Shown piece by piece: positions 1 through 10,353 of a stretch of 64,000 nt of DNA. The stretch lies in contig JAGWLO010000006.1 in the NCBI GenBank assembly GCA_028872015.1, positions 1 to 64,000 of the forward strand, given 5' to 3'. Position 1 is the stretch's first letter, and every line of letters begins with the position of its first letter. Both the position numbers and the translations under genes were made by a program. The notes under the pieces are model-generated. The model made no database searches. It worked only from the letters and a program-made list of their open reading frames with translations, and was not told the origin of the DNA. Origin of the DNA: Burkholderiales bacterium. Its GTDB lineage: Bacteria; Pseudomonadota; Gammaproteobacteria; Burkholderiales; Burkholderiaceae_C.

Positions 1-222
1 CGCCGACGCGGGGGCGGGCGCGGGGGCCGGGGCCGCAGGCGCGTGCACGGGCGCGAGCGCGCAGGCCGAGAGCAGCAGGGCGGTCCCGGTGGACAGCGCC
101 AGCAGCGCGGTCAGTGCCGAACGCGCCGACCTCGCCCTGGGCGCCGTGGGTGCCAGGCGTGCGGTGGGGTGGCGCGTCGGCGGCAGGGCCGGGCGGCGGC
201 AGCGGTCAGTCGAGGCTGGCAT
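1..222 (-). CDS. QseG-like lipoprotein, 3' part cut by window edge
   Basis: Only the first 74 codons are in the window, reading leftwards from an ATG at 222 that lies 17 bp inside the end of the kinase gene. After a long, basic, proline-rich N-region there is a hydrophobic stretch (about residues 36-51) ending in a lipobox, L51-S52-A53-C54, followed by an Ala/Pro-rich linker, so the product should be a lipoprotein with Cys54 as the lipidated residue. The 34-residue N-region is long for a signal peptide, but no other ATG or GTG lies in frame. Gene order kinase then lipoprotein matches qseE-qseG-qseF (glrK-qseG-glrR), in which QseG is an outer-membrane lipoprotein modulating the kinase; that assignment is by position only. 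A response regulator would be expected just outside the window. Confidence 0.6.
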   Translation of the reverse strand, partial: MPASTDRCRRPALPPTRHPTARLAPTAPRARSARSALTALLALSTGTALLLSACALAPVHAPAAPAPAPAPASA

Positions 223-1656
223 GCGGGAGTTCGATGCGGAAACAGGCGCCGGGGGCCTGGGGGTCGGCGGGCAGGAGTTCGATGCGGCCGCCGTGTGCGG
301 TCATGGTCTCGGCCACGATGGACAGGCCGATGCCGGTGCCGGGCAGGGTGGTGTCGGGCTGGCGCTCGCCGCGGTAGAAGGGCTCGAACAGCCGGGCACG
401 GTCGGCATCGGCCACGCCCGGGCCCTGGTCGGCCACCTCGATCCACACCGCCTGCGGCCGGCGCAACAGACGCAGTTCGATGGTAGCGCCCGGGGGGCTG
501 AAGCGGATCGCGTTGGACAGCAGGTTGGCCAGCGCGCGGCCCAGCAGCGCCGCGTCCACCTCGGCCTGCAGCGGCGCGCCCTCGACGCGGATGCGCAGCC
601 CGCGGGCGCGCCACTGCAGCTGCTGCTCGGCCACCAGGCCGTCGACGAGCGCGCCCAGCTCGGTGGCGCGGCGCACCAGGCGCTGGGCATCGAAGGCGGC
701 GGCGTTGATGCGCAGCAGGTCCTCGATGCGCGCCTGCAGCGAGGCCGAGTTCTGGGCCAGGATGCGCACCACCTCGCGCTGGTCGTCGCCCAGCGGGCCG
801 GTGACGCCGTCCTCGAGCAGCCCCACCCCTTCGCGCAGCGCGGCCAGCGGCGTCTTCAGCTCGTGCGAGACGTGACGCAGCACGCGGGCGCGGTCGGCGT
901 CCAGCGCGGCCAGGCGCTGGCGCAGCCAGTCCAGCCGGCGTCCCAGGCGGCGCACGTCGCTCGGGCCGCGGATCTCCACCCGCCGGTCGAGCCGGTTCTC
1001 GCCCAGGTCGACGATCGCCGCCTCCACCCGCTGCAGCGGCCGCGCCAGCCAGATGCCGAACGCCAGTGCCATGGCCAGCGCCACGCCGCAGGCCGCCAGG
1101 ACCTGCCGGCCCAGGGCCAGGCGCCCGGCCTCGAGCTCGGCCTGCAGCGCCTCGTTGCGCAGCTCGGTGGCGCGGTTGACGGCCTCGGCGACGCCGGCCT
1201 GCAGGGCGTCGAGCTCGCGGAAGGCCAGCTCCAGCCGCCGATCGCGCAGCAGGTCGGGCACGGCCACGGCGTCGACCTCGCGGTCGATCAGCGCCTGCTG
1301 CTCGTGCCAGGCGGATACCAGCGCCGGGGGCAGGCTGTCGGCGCCCAGGGACTGCAGCTGGGCTGCGGCGTCGGCGGCCGCGCGGCGGTAGGTCTGGCGC
1401 AGCCCCGGGTCGCCCAGCACCACGTACTGGCGCGCCGCGCGCTGCATCGTCACCAGCTGTTCGCGCAGGTGCTGGGCGTCGGCGCTCAGGCGCAGCGCGC
1501 GCCCGGCGCCGGCGCGGCTTTGCGCCAGCAACTGCTCCAGCGTCTGCAGCCCGCGCAGCGACACCGCCGCCATCAGTGCCGCGATGGCCAGGAAGGCCAC
1601 CACCAGCCACTGCCGGAACGAGGGCCGGAACGACCAGCGCGACAGGCCGGCCGCGA

Positions 1657-1660
<4 letters not shown>
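206..1660 (-). CDS. Membrane sensor histidine kinase, GlrK/QseE-like
   Basis: A 484-residue two-component sensor kinase. Two membrane segments (about residues 18-35 and 188-207) flank a helical periplasmic domain of about 150 residues; a HAMP-like linker follows. The H-box is HVSHELKTPL with the phospho-His near residue 265; the ATPase domain shows an N-box (NLLSNAIRFSP), G1 (DQGPG) and G2 (GTGIGLSI). The start is GTG at 1660, forming a GTGA overlap with the ETF-QO stop, so translation is probably coupled. The all-helical sensor and a following lipoprotein gene resemble the GlrK/QseE-QseG arrangement; the ligand cannot be told from sequence. Confidence is high for the class and moderate for the GlrK assignment. 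Confidence 0.85.
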
Positions 1661-3330
<1,670 letters not shown>

Positions 3331-3451
3331 TCGGGGTCTCCGCGGGGGCTGGGGCCGGTCGGTCGACGGGCGGCGCGATTCTATGAAACGGGGCGGCCCC
3401 GCACGCGCTTCGGTACCATCCCCGCTCTGCCGGGATGCAGGAGCGGTCGCG

Positions 3452-4264
3452 ATGGCGATGGATGTGGTGGACTACGAGATCAAGGGCGCGGAGATGCAGT
3501 TCGTCGAGGTCGAGCTCGACCCCGGCGAGGCTGCCATCGGCGAGGCCGGCAGCATGTTCTTCATGGACGACGGCATCGCCATGGACACCGTGTTCGGCGA
3601 CGGCAGCGCCGGCAACGGCGGCTTGTTCGGCAAGCTGCTCAGCGCCGGCAAGCGGCTCGTCACGGGCGAGTCGCTGTTCACCACCGTCTTCGTCAACCAG
3701 GCCGCGACCAAGCGCCGCGTGGCCTTCGCCGCGCCCTACCCGGGCAAGATCGTCGCGATGGAACTGCGCCGCCTGGGCGGCACGCTGATCTGCCAGCGCG
3801 ACGCCTTCCTGTGCGCGGCGCGCGGCGTGCAGCTCGGGCTGGCTTTCCAGCGCCGGCTGGGCACGGGCTTCTTCGGCGGCGAAGGCTTCATCATGCAGCG
3901 CCTGGACGGCGACGGCCTGGCCTTCGTGCATGCCGGCGGCACCATCGTGCAGCGCGAGCTGCAGCCAGGCGAGACGCTGCGCGTGGACACCGGCTGCGTG
4001 GTGGCCTACACCACCGGCGTGGACTTCGACATCCAGTACGTGGGCAAGATCAAGACCGCGCTGTTCGGCGGCGAGGGCCTGTTCCTGGCCCAGCTGCGCG
4101 GGCCGGGCACGGTGTGGCTGCAGAGCCTGCCGTTCTCGCGCCTGGCCTCGCGCGTGTTCGCCGCCGCGCCGCAGCGCGGCGGCCGCAGCGAAGAGAGCAC
4201 CCTCGGCGGCCTGCTGCCGGCCGGTGGCGTGCTGGGCACGCTGCTGGGTGGCGACGACGAATAG
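3452..4264 (+). CDS. AIM24/TIGR00266-family protein
   Basis: A 270-residue protein of the AIM24 (DUF124, TIGR00266) family, a beta-rich fold of poorly known function named after a yeast mitochondrial protein. Recognisable stretches are [13 protein letters not shown] near residue 30, a glycine-rich [13 protein letters not shown] in the middle and [19 protein letters not shown] near residue 205, the last two being the internal duplication typical of the family. No signal peptide or membrane segment is present. The start is ATG at 3452 because AGGAG lies 8 bases upstream. It is divergent from the ETF-QO gene with a 121-bp gap and is followed after one base by the creatininase-like gene. Confidence 0.85.
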   Translation: MAMDVVDYEIKGAEMQFVEVELDPGEAAIGEAGSMFFMDDGIAMDTVFGDGSAGNGGLFGKLLSAGKRLVTGESLFTTVFVNQAATKRRVAFAAPYPGKIVAMELRRLGGTLICQRDAFLCAARGVQLGLAFQRRLGTGFFGGEGFIMQRLDGDGLAFVHAGGTIVQRELQPGETLRVDTGCVVAYTTGVDFDIQYVGKIKTALFGGEGLFLAQLRGPGTVWLQSLPFSRLASRVFAAAPQRGGRSEESTLGGLLPAGGVLGTLLGGDDE

Positions 4265-4265
4265 C

Positions 4266-5102
4266 GTGCGTGCCGGCGCCGGGATCGTGGCACTGGTGCT
4301 GCTGGCCGCGGCCGGGGCGGGCGTGGCCCCGCGGCCCGCGCGTGCCGCAGCCGCATCGAGCTCGGTGCAGCTCGAAGACCTGACCTGGCCCGAGCTGCAG
4401 GCGCGCGTGCGCGCCGGCGCCACCACCGCGCTGGTGCCCATCGGCGGCACCGAGCAGAGCGGGCCGCAGATCGCGCTGGGCAAGCACAACGCCCGCGTGC
4501 GCGTGCTGGCCGAGCGCATCGCGCTGCGCCTGGGCGATGCGATCGTCGCGCCCGTCGTGGCCTACGTGCCCGAGGGCAGCATCGACCCGCCGACCCAGCA
4601 CATGCGCTGGCCGGGCACGATCTCGATCCCGGTGCCGGCCTTCGAGGCCACCCTGGCCGGCGCCGCGCGCAGCCTGCTGGCGCACGGCTTCTGCCACGTC
4701 GTGTTCCTGGGCGACCACGGCGGCTACCGCGAGAGCCTGGTGCGCGCCGCGGCCGCGGTCGCCCGCGGCCGCCCGGCACCGCGGCCGGGCTGCGGCGCGC
4801 TGGCGCTGCCCGCGTACTACCGTGCCGCCGACACCGATTTCGCGCAGGCGCTGAAGGCGCAGGGCTTCAGCGCGGCCGAGATCGGCACCCACGCCGGCCT
4901 GGCCGATACCGCGCTCACGCTGGCCACCGCGCCGGCGCTGGTGCGCACCGACCCCGCCACGCTGGCGCGCGGCGTCGATGCCGAGGGCGGCAACGGCGAC
5001 CCGCGCCGCGCCACGGCGGCGCTGGGCCGCGCCGGCGCCGACCACGTGGTCGACGTCAGCGTGGCCGCCATCCGCGCCGCCTTGCGCGGTGCACGCCGCT
5101 GA
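4266..5102 (+). CDS. Exported creatininase-family protein
   Basis: A 278-residue protein with an N-terminal signal peptide (hydrophobic residues about 7-20, then ARPARAAAA). The body matches the creatininase/amidohydrolase family: GGTEQSGPQIALGKHN near residue 60, VPEGSIDPPTQHMRWPGT in the middle, then LGDHGGYRES. Classical creatininase has EQHGPH followed by GTD as metal ligands; here those His positions are Ser and Gln and GTD is replaced by GKHN, so substrate and perhaps metal set differ. GTG at 4266 starts one base after the AIM24 stop, suggesting coupling. It is probably a periplasmic hydrolase; substrate unknown. Confidence 0.72.
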   Translation: MRAGAGIVALVLLAAAGAGVAPRPARAAAASSSVQLEDLTWPELQARVRAGATTALVPIGGTEQSGPQIALGKHNARVRVLAERIALRLGDAIVAPVVAYVPEGSIDPPTQHMRWPGTISIPVPAFEATLAGAARSLLAHGFCHVVFLGDHGGYRESLVRAAAAVARGRPAPRPGCGALALPAYYRAADTDFAQALKAQGFSAAEIGTHAGLADTALTLATAPALVRTDPATLARGVDAEGGNGDPRRATAALGRAGADHVVDVSVAAIRAALRGARR

Positions 5103-5183
5103 AGCCGCGCCGGCCGATCGCCTCTGCCCGACGCCCCTGCCCGACGCCGCTGTTCCAACATCGCCCCCGACGGAGACTCCCGC

Positions 5184-6440
5184 ATGAAATCGGCAACCCA
5201 GGCGCGCCGCGCCACCCTCGGGGGCCTGGCCGTCGGCCTGGCCCTCGCGGGCGTGCTGTTCTGGGGCGTGCACGCCCGCAGCCAGACCCCGGCCGCGGCG
5301 CCGCCGGCCCGGCCCGCGGTCGACATCTATGCCCACACCGGCCCCAACCAGCTCAGCCCCGCGGTGGCGGGCGACCCGGTGCGGGTGTACGTGCCCAACC
5401 TGCGCTCCGACGCGGTCTACGTCATCGACCCGGCCACGATGCAGGTGGTGCAGCGCTTCAAGGTGGGCCTGTCGCCGCAGCACATCGTGCCGTCCTGGGA
5501 CCTGAAGACGCTGTGGGTGACCAACAACGCCGAAGGCAGCACCCACGGCAGCCTCACCCCCATCGACGCCCGCACCGGCCAGGCCGGCGCCCCGGTGCCG
5601 GTGGACGACCCGTACAACATGTATTTCACGCCCGACGGCAAGTCGGCCATCGTGGTGGCCGAGGCGCGCAAGCGGCTGGATTTCCGCGACCCGCACACGA
5701 TGGCGCTGCAGTTCTCGCTCGACGTGCCCGGCTGCCCGGGCATCAACCACGCCGAGTTCGCCGCCGACGGCCGCTACGCCATCTTCACCTGCGAGTTCTC
5801 GGGCGCGCTGGCCAAGATCGACCTCGTCTCGCACAAGGTACTGGGCTACCTGCAGCTGAAGATGCCGGCCACGCGCCTGCGCGAGAAGCCCCGCGCCGCA
5901 CGCGCCGGCCAGACCTGGGAGCCGGGCGCCACCGAGGTGTGCACCGCCACCCACGGCATGCCGCAGGACATCCGCAGCTCACCCGACGGCACGCGCTTCT
6001 TCGTCGCCGACATGCATGCCGACGGCGTGCACGTGATCGACCCGGCGGCCTTCAAGCAGGTGGGCTACATCGTCACCGGCCTGGGCGCGCACGGGCTGTA
6101 CCCCAGCCGCGACGGCAAGCGCCTGTACGTGGCCAACCGCGGTTCGCACCAGATCCACGGCCCGCGCCACGGTGAGGGCGGCGTGACGGTGATCGACTTC
6201 GCCACCGAGAAGGTGGTGGCGCGCTGGCCCGTGCCCGGCGGCGGCAGCCCCGACATGGGCAACGTCAGCGCCGACGGCAAGTGGCTGTGGCTGTCGGGCC
6301 GCTACGACGACGTGGTCTACCGCTTCGACACCGCCAGCGGCGCGGTCACGCAGATCGCGGTCGGCCAGGAGCCGCACGGCCTGACCGTGTGGCCGCAGCC
6401 CGGCCGCTACTCGCTCGGGCACACCGGCAACATGCGCTGA
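5184..6440 (+). CDS. YncE-like beta-propeller protein, exported or membrane-anchored
   Basis: A 418-residue protein with an N-terminal hydrophobic segment (about residues 13-33, signal peptide or anchor) and a repeat body of YVTN/cytochrome-cd1-type propeller blades, visible as VRVYVPNLRSDAVYVIDPATMQVV, RFFVADMHADGVHVIDP and RLYVANRGSHQIHG-type units. No CxxCH haem site is present, so it is not itself a cytochrome. A GGAG-containing leader precedes the ATG. It follows the creatininase gene by 81 bp and precedes the EI24 gene by 10 bp, so it may share their transcript. Function is unknown; propellers of this kind often bind partners or ligands in the periplasm. Confidence 0.75.
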   Translation: MKSATQARRATLGGLAVGLALAGVLFWGVHARSQTPAAAPPARPAVDIYAHTGPNQLSPAVAGDPVRVYVPNLRSDAVYVIDPATMQVVQRFKVGLSPQHIVPSWDLKTLWVTNNAEGSTHGSLTPIDARTGQAGAPVPVDDPYNMYFTPDGKSAIVVAEARKRLDFRDPHTMALQFSLDVPGCPGINHAEFAADGRYAIFTCEFSGALAKIDLVSHKVLGYLQLKMPATRLREKPRAARAGQTWEPGATEVCTATHGMPQDIRSSPDGTRFFVADMHADGVHVIDPAAFKQVGYIVTGLGAHGLYPSRDGKRLYVANRGSHQIHGPRHGEGGVTVIDFATEKVVARWPVPGGGSPDMGNVSADGKWLWLSGRYDDVVYRFDTASGAVTQIAVGQEPHGLTVWPQPGRYSLGHTGNMR

Positions 6441-6450
6441 CGATGCCGCC

Positions 6451-7350
6451 ATGAGCGCGGTCTTCGATGCCTTCTGGCGTGCGGTGGCGTACTGCCTGCA
6501 CCCGCGGGTGATCGTGCTGTCGCTGCTGCCGCTCGGCGTGGCCGGCGGCGCGGCCGCGCTGCTGGGCTGGGCCTACTGGGAAAGCGCCGTCGCGGCGGTG
6601 CGCGCGACGCTGGAGAATCGCGCACTGATCGCCGCGCTGCTGCAGTGGCTGGACTCGAACGGCTGGCAGCAGCTGCACGCCCTGATCGCGCCCCTGATCG
6701 TGGTGGCGCTGGCGGTGCCGGTGGTGGTGGTGGCGACGCTGCTGCTGGTGGCGCTGCTGGCCACCCCGGCGATGGTGCGCCTGGTGGCGACGCGGCGCTT
6801 CGGTGCGCTGCAGGCGCGCCGCGGCGGGAGCTGGTGGCAGAGCCTGGCCTGGTCGCTGGTGTGCACGCTGGCGGCCGCAGCGGCCCTGGTGCTCAGCCTG
6901 CCGCTGTGGTTCGTGCCGCCGCTGGCGCTGGTGCTGCCGCCGCTGATCTGGGGCTGGCTCACCTACCGCGTGCTGGCCTTCGACGTGCTGGCCCAGCATG
7001 CCAGCGCGGCCGAGCGGCGCCACCTGCTGCGCCGCGAGCGCTGGCCGCTGCTGGCGATGGGCGTGGTCTGTGGCTACCTCGGGGCGGTGCCGTCGTTGCT
7101 GTGGGCGCTGAGCGCGCTGACGCTGATCGTCGCGCCGCTGTTGATGGTGGTGTCGGTGTGGCTGTACACGCTCGTGTTCGCCTTCGCCGCCTGCTGGTTC
7201 GCGCATTTCCTGCTGGCGGCGCTGCAGCGCCTGCGCCTGGTGGAGGCGGCCGCGGCCGCGGTGGTGGCGCCGCCCGCGCCCGATGTGCCGCTGCCGCTGC
7301 CGTCGCTGCCACCGCCCGGGCCGCCGGCGCTGCTGCCGCCCGCAACCTGA
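6451..7350 (+). CDS. EI24-domain (CysZ-like) integral membrane protein
   Basis: A 299-residue inner-membrane protein with about five to six hydrophobic segments (around residues 20-45, 80-110, 135-170, 205-245) and a proline-rich cytoplasmic tail of about 30 residues. The pattern fits the EI24 domain family, which includes the CysZ sulfate channel. No cys genes are nearby, so a sulfate role is only a possibility. It begins 10 bp after the propeller gene and ends 11 bp before the MoaB/CinA-domain gene, implying one transcript. The Pro-rich tail (PPAPDVPLPLPSLPPPGPP) is low complexity and probably disordered. Confidence 0.75.
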   Translation: MSAVFDAFWRAVAYCLHPRVIVLSLLPLGVAGGAAALLGWAYWESAVAAVRATLENRALIAALLQWLDSNGWQQLHALIAPLIVVALAVPVVVVATLLLVALLATPAMVRLVATRRFGALQARRGGSWWQSLAWSLVCTLAAAAALVLSLPLWFVPPLALVLPPLIWGWLTYRVLAFDVLAQHASAAERRHLLRRERWPLLAMGVVCGYLGAVPSLLWALSALTLIVAPLLMVVSVWLYTLVFAFAACWFAHFLLAALQRLRLVEAAAAAVVAPPAPDVPLPLPSLPPPGPPALLPPAT

Positions 7351-7361
7351 AGACCCCGTAC

Positions 7362-8153
7362 ATGGACATCGGACTCATCATCGTCGGCGACGAGATCCTC
7401 TCGGGCAAGCGCCAGGACAAGCACCTGGCCAAGGTGCTCGAACTGCTCGCCGCGCGCGGCCTGATGCTGGCCTGGGCGCGTTACGTGGGCGACGACCGGC
7501 CGCGCATCACCGCCGCGCTGCGCGACGCGTTCGCCAGCGGCGACCTGGTGTTCTCGTGCGGCGGCATCGGCGCCACGCCCGACGACCACACGCGCCAATG
7601 CGCCGCCGCCGCGCTGGGCGTGCCGCTGGCGCTGCACCCGCAGGCGCGCGAGCTGATCCTGGCGCGGATGCGCGAGCTCGCCGCCGAGCAGGGCCTGCCC
7701 TACGAGCCCGATCGCGCCGACAACCAGCACCGGCTGAACATGGGGGTGTTCCCCGAGGGGGCCACGCTCGTCCCCAACCCCTACAACAAGATCCCCGGCT
7801 TCAGCGTCGGCGACGTGCACTTCGTGCCCGGATTCCCGGTCATGGCCTGGCCGATGATCGAGTGGGTGCTGGACCAGCGCTACGCCCGCCTGCACGGCGG
7901 CGCGCGGCAGGTCGAACGCTCGGTGATCGTGTTCGGGGCCATGGAGGCCAGCCTGACGCCGCTGATGGAGACGCTGGAAGCGCGCTTCGCCGGGGTGAAG
8001 GTGTTCAGCCTGCCCAGCGTGGACCACCCGCAGTACGGCCGCCACATCGAACTGGGCGTGAAGTCGGTGCACGACCCGGTGGAGGCTTTCGATGCGCTGC
8101 GCCAGGGCCTGCTGCAGTTTGGCGCCAAGCTCGGCCCCGAGATGGTGCGTTGA
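7362..8153 (+). CDS. MoaB/CinA N-terminal (molybdopterin-binding) domain protein
   Basis: A 263-residue protein with an N-terminal MoCF/CinA-type domain: GLIIVGDEILSGKRQDKH at residues 3-20 and the loop CGGIGATPDDHTRQ near residue 67. The C-terminal third is short and lacks the CinA deamidase domain. Relatives are annotated as competence/damage-inducible CinA-like or molybdopterin-binding proteins; substrate is unknown. ATG at 7362 is chosen because the preceding frame is antisense-like low-complexity sequence and the conserved domain begins at once. It ends the plus-strand run that starts at 3452; glnA follows after 159 bp with its own promoter. Confidence 0.82.
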   Translation: MDIGLIIVGDEILSGKRQDKHLAKVLELLAARGLMLAWARYVGDDRPRITAALRDAFASGDLVFSCGGIGATPDDHTRQCAAAALGVPLALHPQARELILARMRELAAEQGLPYEPDRADNQHRLNMGVFPEGATLVPNPYNKIPGFSVGDVHFVPGFPVMAWPMIEWVLDQRYARLHGGARQVERSVIVFGAMEASLTPLMETLEARFAGVKVFSLPSVDHPQYGRHIELGVKSVHDPVEAFDALRQGLLQFGAKLGPEMVR

Positions 8154-8211
8154 GGCGCGCGCGGCCGCCCGCATTTGGTGCTGCCTGGCGGCAACAGCCG
8201 CGGCGGGAGCC

Positions 8212-8225
8212 GGCATGCTTTCTGC
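8212..8225 (+). promoter_or_regulatory. Candidate sigma-54 (-24/-12) promoter of glnA
   Basis: GGCATGCTTTCTGC fits the sigma-54 rule GG-N10-GC (GG at 8212-8213, GC at 8224-8225) and resembles TGGCACG-N4-TTGCA. It lies 87 bp before the glnA ATG, giving a leader of about 75 bases. A TTGGTGC half-site resembling an NtrC half-site lies upstream near 8175. NtrC is encoded 3 kb downstream, which supports nitrogen control of glnA, but this is motif evidence only. Confidence 0.55.
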
Positions 8226-8312
8226 TAAATTTTGATGCGCCTTGTTGGGGTTTGCCCCGCCGGCCCACACCACACACACACCGATCCACGAGCCCTGCTA
8301 GGAGAAACCTGA

Positions 8313-9728
8313 ATGTCGAAAACCGTTGCCGACGTGATGAAGATGGTGAAGGAGCATGAGGTCAAGTTCGTCGACTTCCGCTTCACCGACACCCGCGGCA
8401 AAGAGCAGCACGTGTCGGTGCCGGTCTCGCACTTCGATGAGGACAAGTTCAGCGCCGGCCACGCCTTCGACGGCTCGTCCATCGCCGGCTGGAAGGGCAT
8501 CGAAGCCTCGGACATGCTGCTGATGCCCGACCCCAACACCGCCAACATCGATCCCTTCTTCGAGGAGCCCACGCTCATCCTGTCGTGCGACGTGCTCGAG
8601 CCCGGCGACGGCAAGCCGTACGAGCGCGACCCGCGCAGCCTGGCGCGCCGCGCCGAGGCCTACCTCAAGAGCAGCGGCATCGGCGACGCGGCCTACTTCG
8701 GCCCCGAGCCCGAGTTCTTCATCTTCGACCAGGTGAAGTGGAACATCGACATGTCGGGTGCCTCGTACTCGATCAGCTCCGAAGAAGCGCCCTGGTCCAC
8801 CGGCGCCAGCTTCGAAAGCGGCAACATGGGCCACCGGCCGGGGGTCAAGGGCGGCTACTTCCCCGTGCCCCCGGTGGACAGCTTCCAGGACATGCGCAGC
8901 GAGATGTGCCTGATCCTCGAATCGCTGGGCATCCCGGTGGAAGTCCACCACCACGAGGTGGCGGCGCCCGGCCAGTGCGAGATCGGCACCAAGTTCAGCA
9001 CCCTGGTGCAGCGTGCCGACTGGCTGATCCTGCAGAAGTACGTCATCCACAACGTGGCCCAGGCCTACGGCAAGACGGCCACCTTCATGCCCAAGCCCGT
9101 GGTCGGCGACAACGGCAGCGGCATGCACGTGCACCAGTCGGTGTGGAAGGGCGGCACCAACCTGTTCGCGGGCGACGGCTACGCGGGCCTGAGCGATTTC
9201 GCGCTGCACTACATCGGCGGCATCATCAAGCACGCGCGCGCCCTGAACGCCATCACCAACCCCGGCACCAACAGCTACAAGCGCCTGGTGCCCGGCTTCG
9301 AAGCGCCGGTGAAGCTGGCGTACAGCTCGCGCAACCGCTCGGCCTCCATCCGCATCCCCTACGTGCCCAGCCCGAAGGGCCGCCGCATCGAAGTGCGCTT
9401 CCCCGACCCCACCTGCAACCCGTACCTGGCCTTCAGCGCCATGCTGATGGCGGGGCTGGACGGCGTCGAGAACAAGATCCACCCGGGCGAGGCGGCCACC
9501 AAGGACCTGTACCACCTGCCGCCGGAAGAAGACGCCAAGATCCCCACCGTGTGCTCGAGCCTGGACCAGGCGCTGGAGTACCTGGACAAGGACCGCGCGT
9601 TCCTGACCAAGGGCGGCGTGTTCACCGATGCCTACATCGACGCCTACATCGAGCTGAAGATGCAGGAGGTGACGCGGTTCCGCATGACCACGCACCCGGT
9701 CGAGTTCGACATGTACTACTCGCTCTGA
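8313..9728 (+). CDS. glnA: Glutamine synthetase type I
   Basis: A 471-residue class I glutamine synthetase, making glutamine from glutamate, ammonia and ATP as a dodecamer. Signature stretches are FDGSSIAGW near residue 55, the ATP/metal region [10 protein letters not shown] near residue 268, and NRSASIRIP near residue 345. The adenylylation loop is [10 protein letters not shown] with the target Tyr at about 400, so activity should be controlled by GlnE. ATG at 8313 follows AGGAG at 8300-8304. A sigma-54-like promoter lies upstream and a strong terminator follows, so glnA appears monocistronic although ntrBC lie just downstream, as is common in Burkholderiales. Confidence 0.98.
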   Translation: MSKTVADVMKMVKEHEVKFVDFRFTDTRGKEQHVSVPVSHFDEDKFSAGHAFDGSSIAGWKGIEASDMLLMPDPNTANIDPFFEEPTLILSCDVLEPGDGKPYERDPRSLARRAEAYLKSSGIGDAAYFGPEPEFFIFDQVKWNIDMSGASYSISSEEAPWSTGASFESGNMGHRPGVKGGYFPVPPVDSFQDMRSEMCLILESLGIPVEVHHHEVAAPGQCEIGTKFSTLVQRADWLILQKYVIHNVAQAYGKTATFMPKPVVGDNGSGMHVHQSVWKGGTNLFAGDGYAGLSDFALHYIGGIIKHARALNAITNPGTNSYKRLVPGFEAPVKLAYSSRNRSASIRIPYVPSPKGRRIEVRFPDPTCNPYLAFSAMLMAGLDGVENKIHPGEAATKDLYHLPPEEDAKIPTVCSSLDQALEYLDKDRAFLTKGGVFTDAYIDAYIELKMQEVTRFRMTTHPVEFDMYYSL

Positions 9729-9748
9729 ACCGGCATCCGGCTTGCCAG

Positions 9749-9769
9749 CGGGCCTGCGGGCCCGTTTTT
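9749..9769 (+). terminator. Rho-independent terminator after glnA
   Basis: Perfect 6-bp stem CGGGCC/GGCCCG (9749-9754 and 9759-9764) with loop TGCG, followed directly by five T (9765-9769). It lies 21 bp past the glnA stop and should separate glnA from the DUF4124-ntrBC unit. Confidence 0.85.
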
Positions 9770-9818
9770 CGTGGACGCTGCGCCGCTGCCGGCGGGCGGC
9801 CTGCGCCACAATGGCCGC

Positions 9819-10337
9819 ATGCCGACCTTGCGATCGACCCCGGCCTTGCTGGCCCTGTCCGTGACCGCGGCGCTGTTGCCGGCGCTGGCCCCGCTGCCGG
9901 CGCTGGCCCAGGACGGTGGCAAGCCGGTCTATCGCTGTCCCGGGCCGCCGGTGCTCTACACCGACACGCTGTCGCTGCAGGAGGCGCGCGCACGCGGCTG
10001 CCGCACCATCGACGCCGCCCCCGTGACCGTGATCTCGTCGCCGCGGCCGCGTCCGGCCGCGGCGGCCGCCTCGCGCGCCAGCGACGCGCGCGTCGACCCG
10101 GCGGCCCAGCGCAGCCGCGACAACGAGGCGCGCAAGATCCTGAGCGACGAGCTCCAGAGCGAGCAGTCCAAGCTCGACGCGCTGCGCCAGGAATACAACA
10201 ACGGCCAGCCCGAGCGCCTGGGCAGCGAACGCAACTACCAGCGCTACCTCGACCGCGTCGCCGAGCTCAAGGCCGCGATCGAGCGCAAGCAGGCCGACAT
10301 CGAATCGATCAAGCGCGAACTGGCCAAGATGCAGTGA
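9819..10337 (+). CDS. Exported DUF4124-domain protein with C-terminal coiled coil
   Basis: A 172-residue secreted protein. Residues 1-31 are a signal peptide ending PALAQ; a DUF4124-like segment follows (GGKPVYRCPGPPVLYTDTLS with the conserved Tyr/Cys pattern), then a charged helical region from about residue 95 (DNEARKILSDELQSEQSKL onwards) that should form a coiled coil. DUF4124 proteins of unknown function sit between glnA and ntrB in many Burkholderiales. ATG at 9819 is chosen since the signal peptide begins there; a CACAAT box at 9807-9812 lies only six bases upstream, so the mRNA may be leaderless. ntrB follows by 16 bp. Confidence 0.8.
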   Translation: MPTLRSTPALLALSVTAALLPALAPLPALAQDGGKPVYRCPGPPVLYTDTLSLQEARARGCRTIDAAPVTVISSPRPRPAAAAASRASDARVDPAAQRSRDNEARKILSDELQSEQSKLDALRQEYNNGQPERLGSERNYQRYLDRVAELKAAIERKQADIESIKRELAKMQ

Positions 10338-10353
10338 GTGCCGCGGGGCCCGC

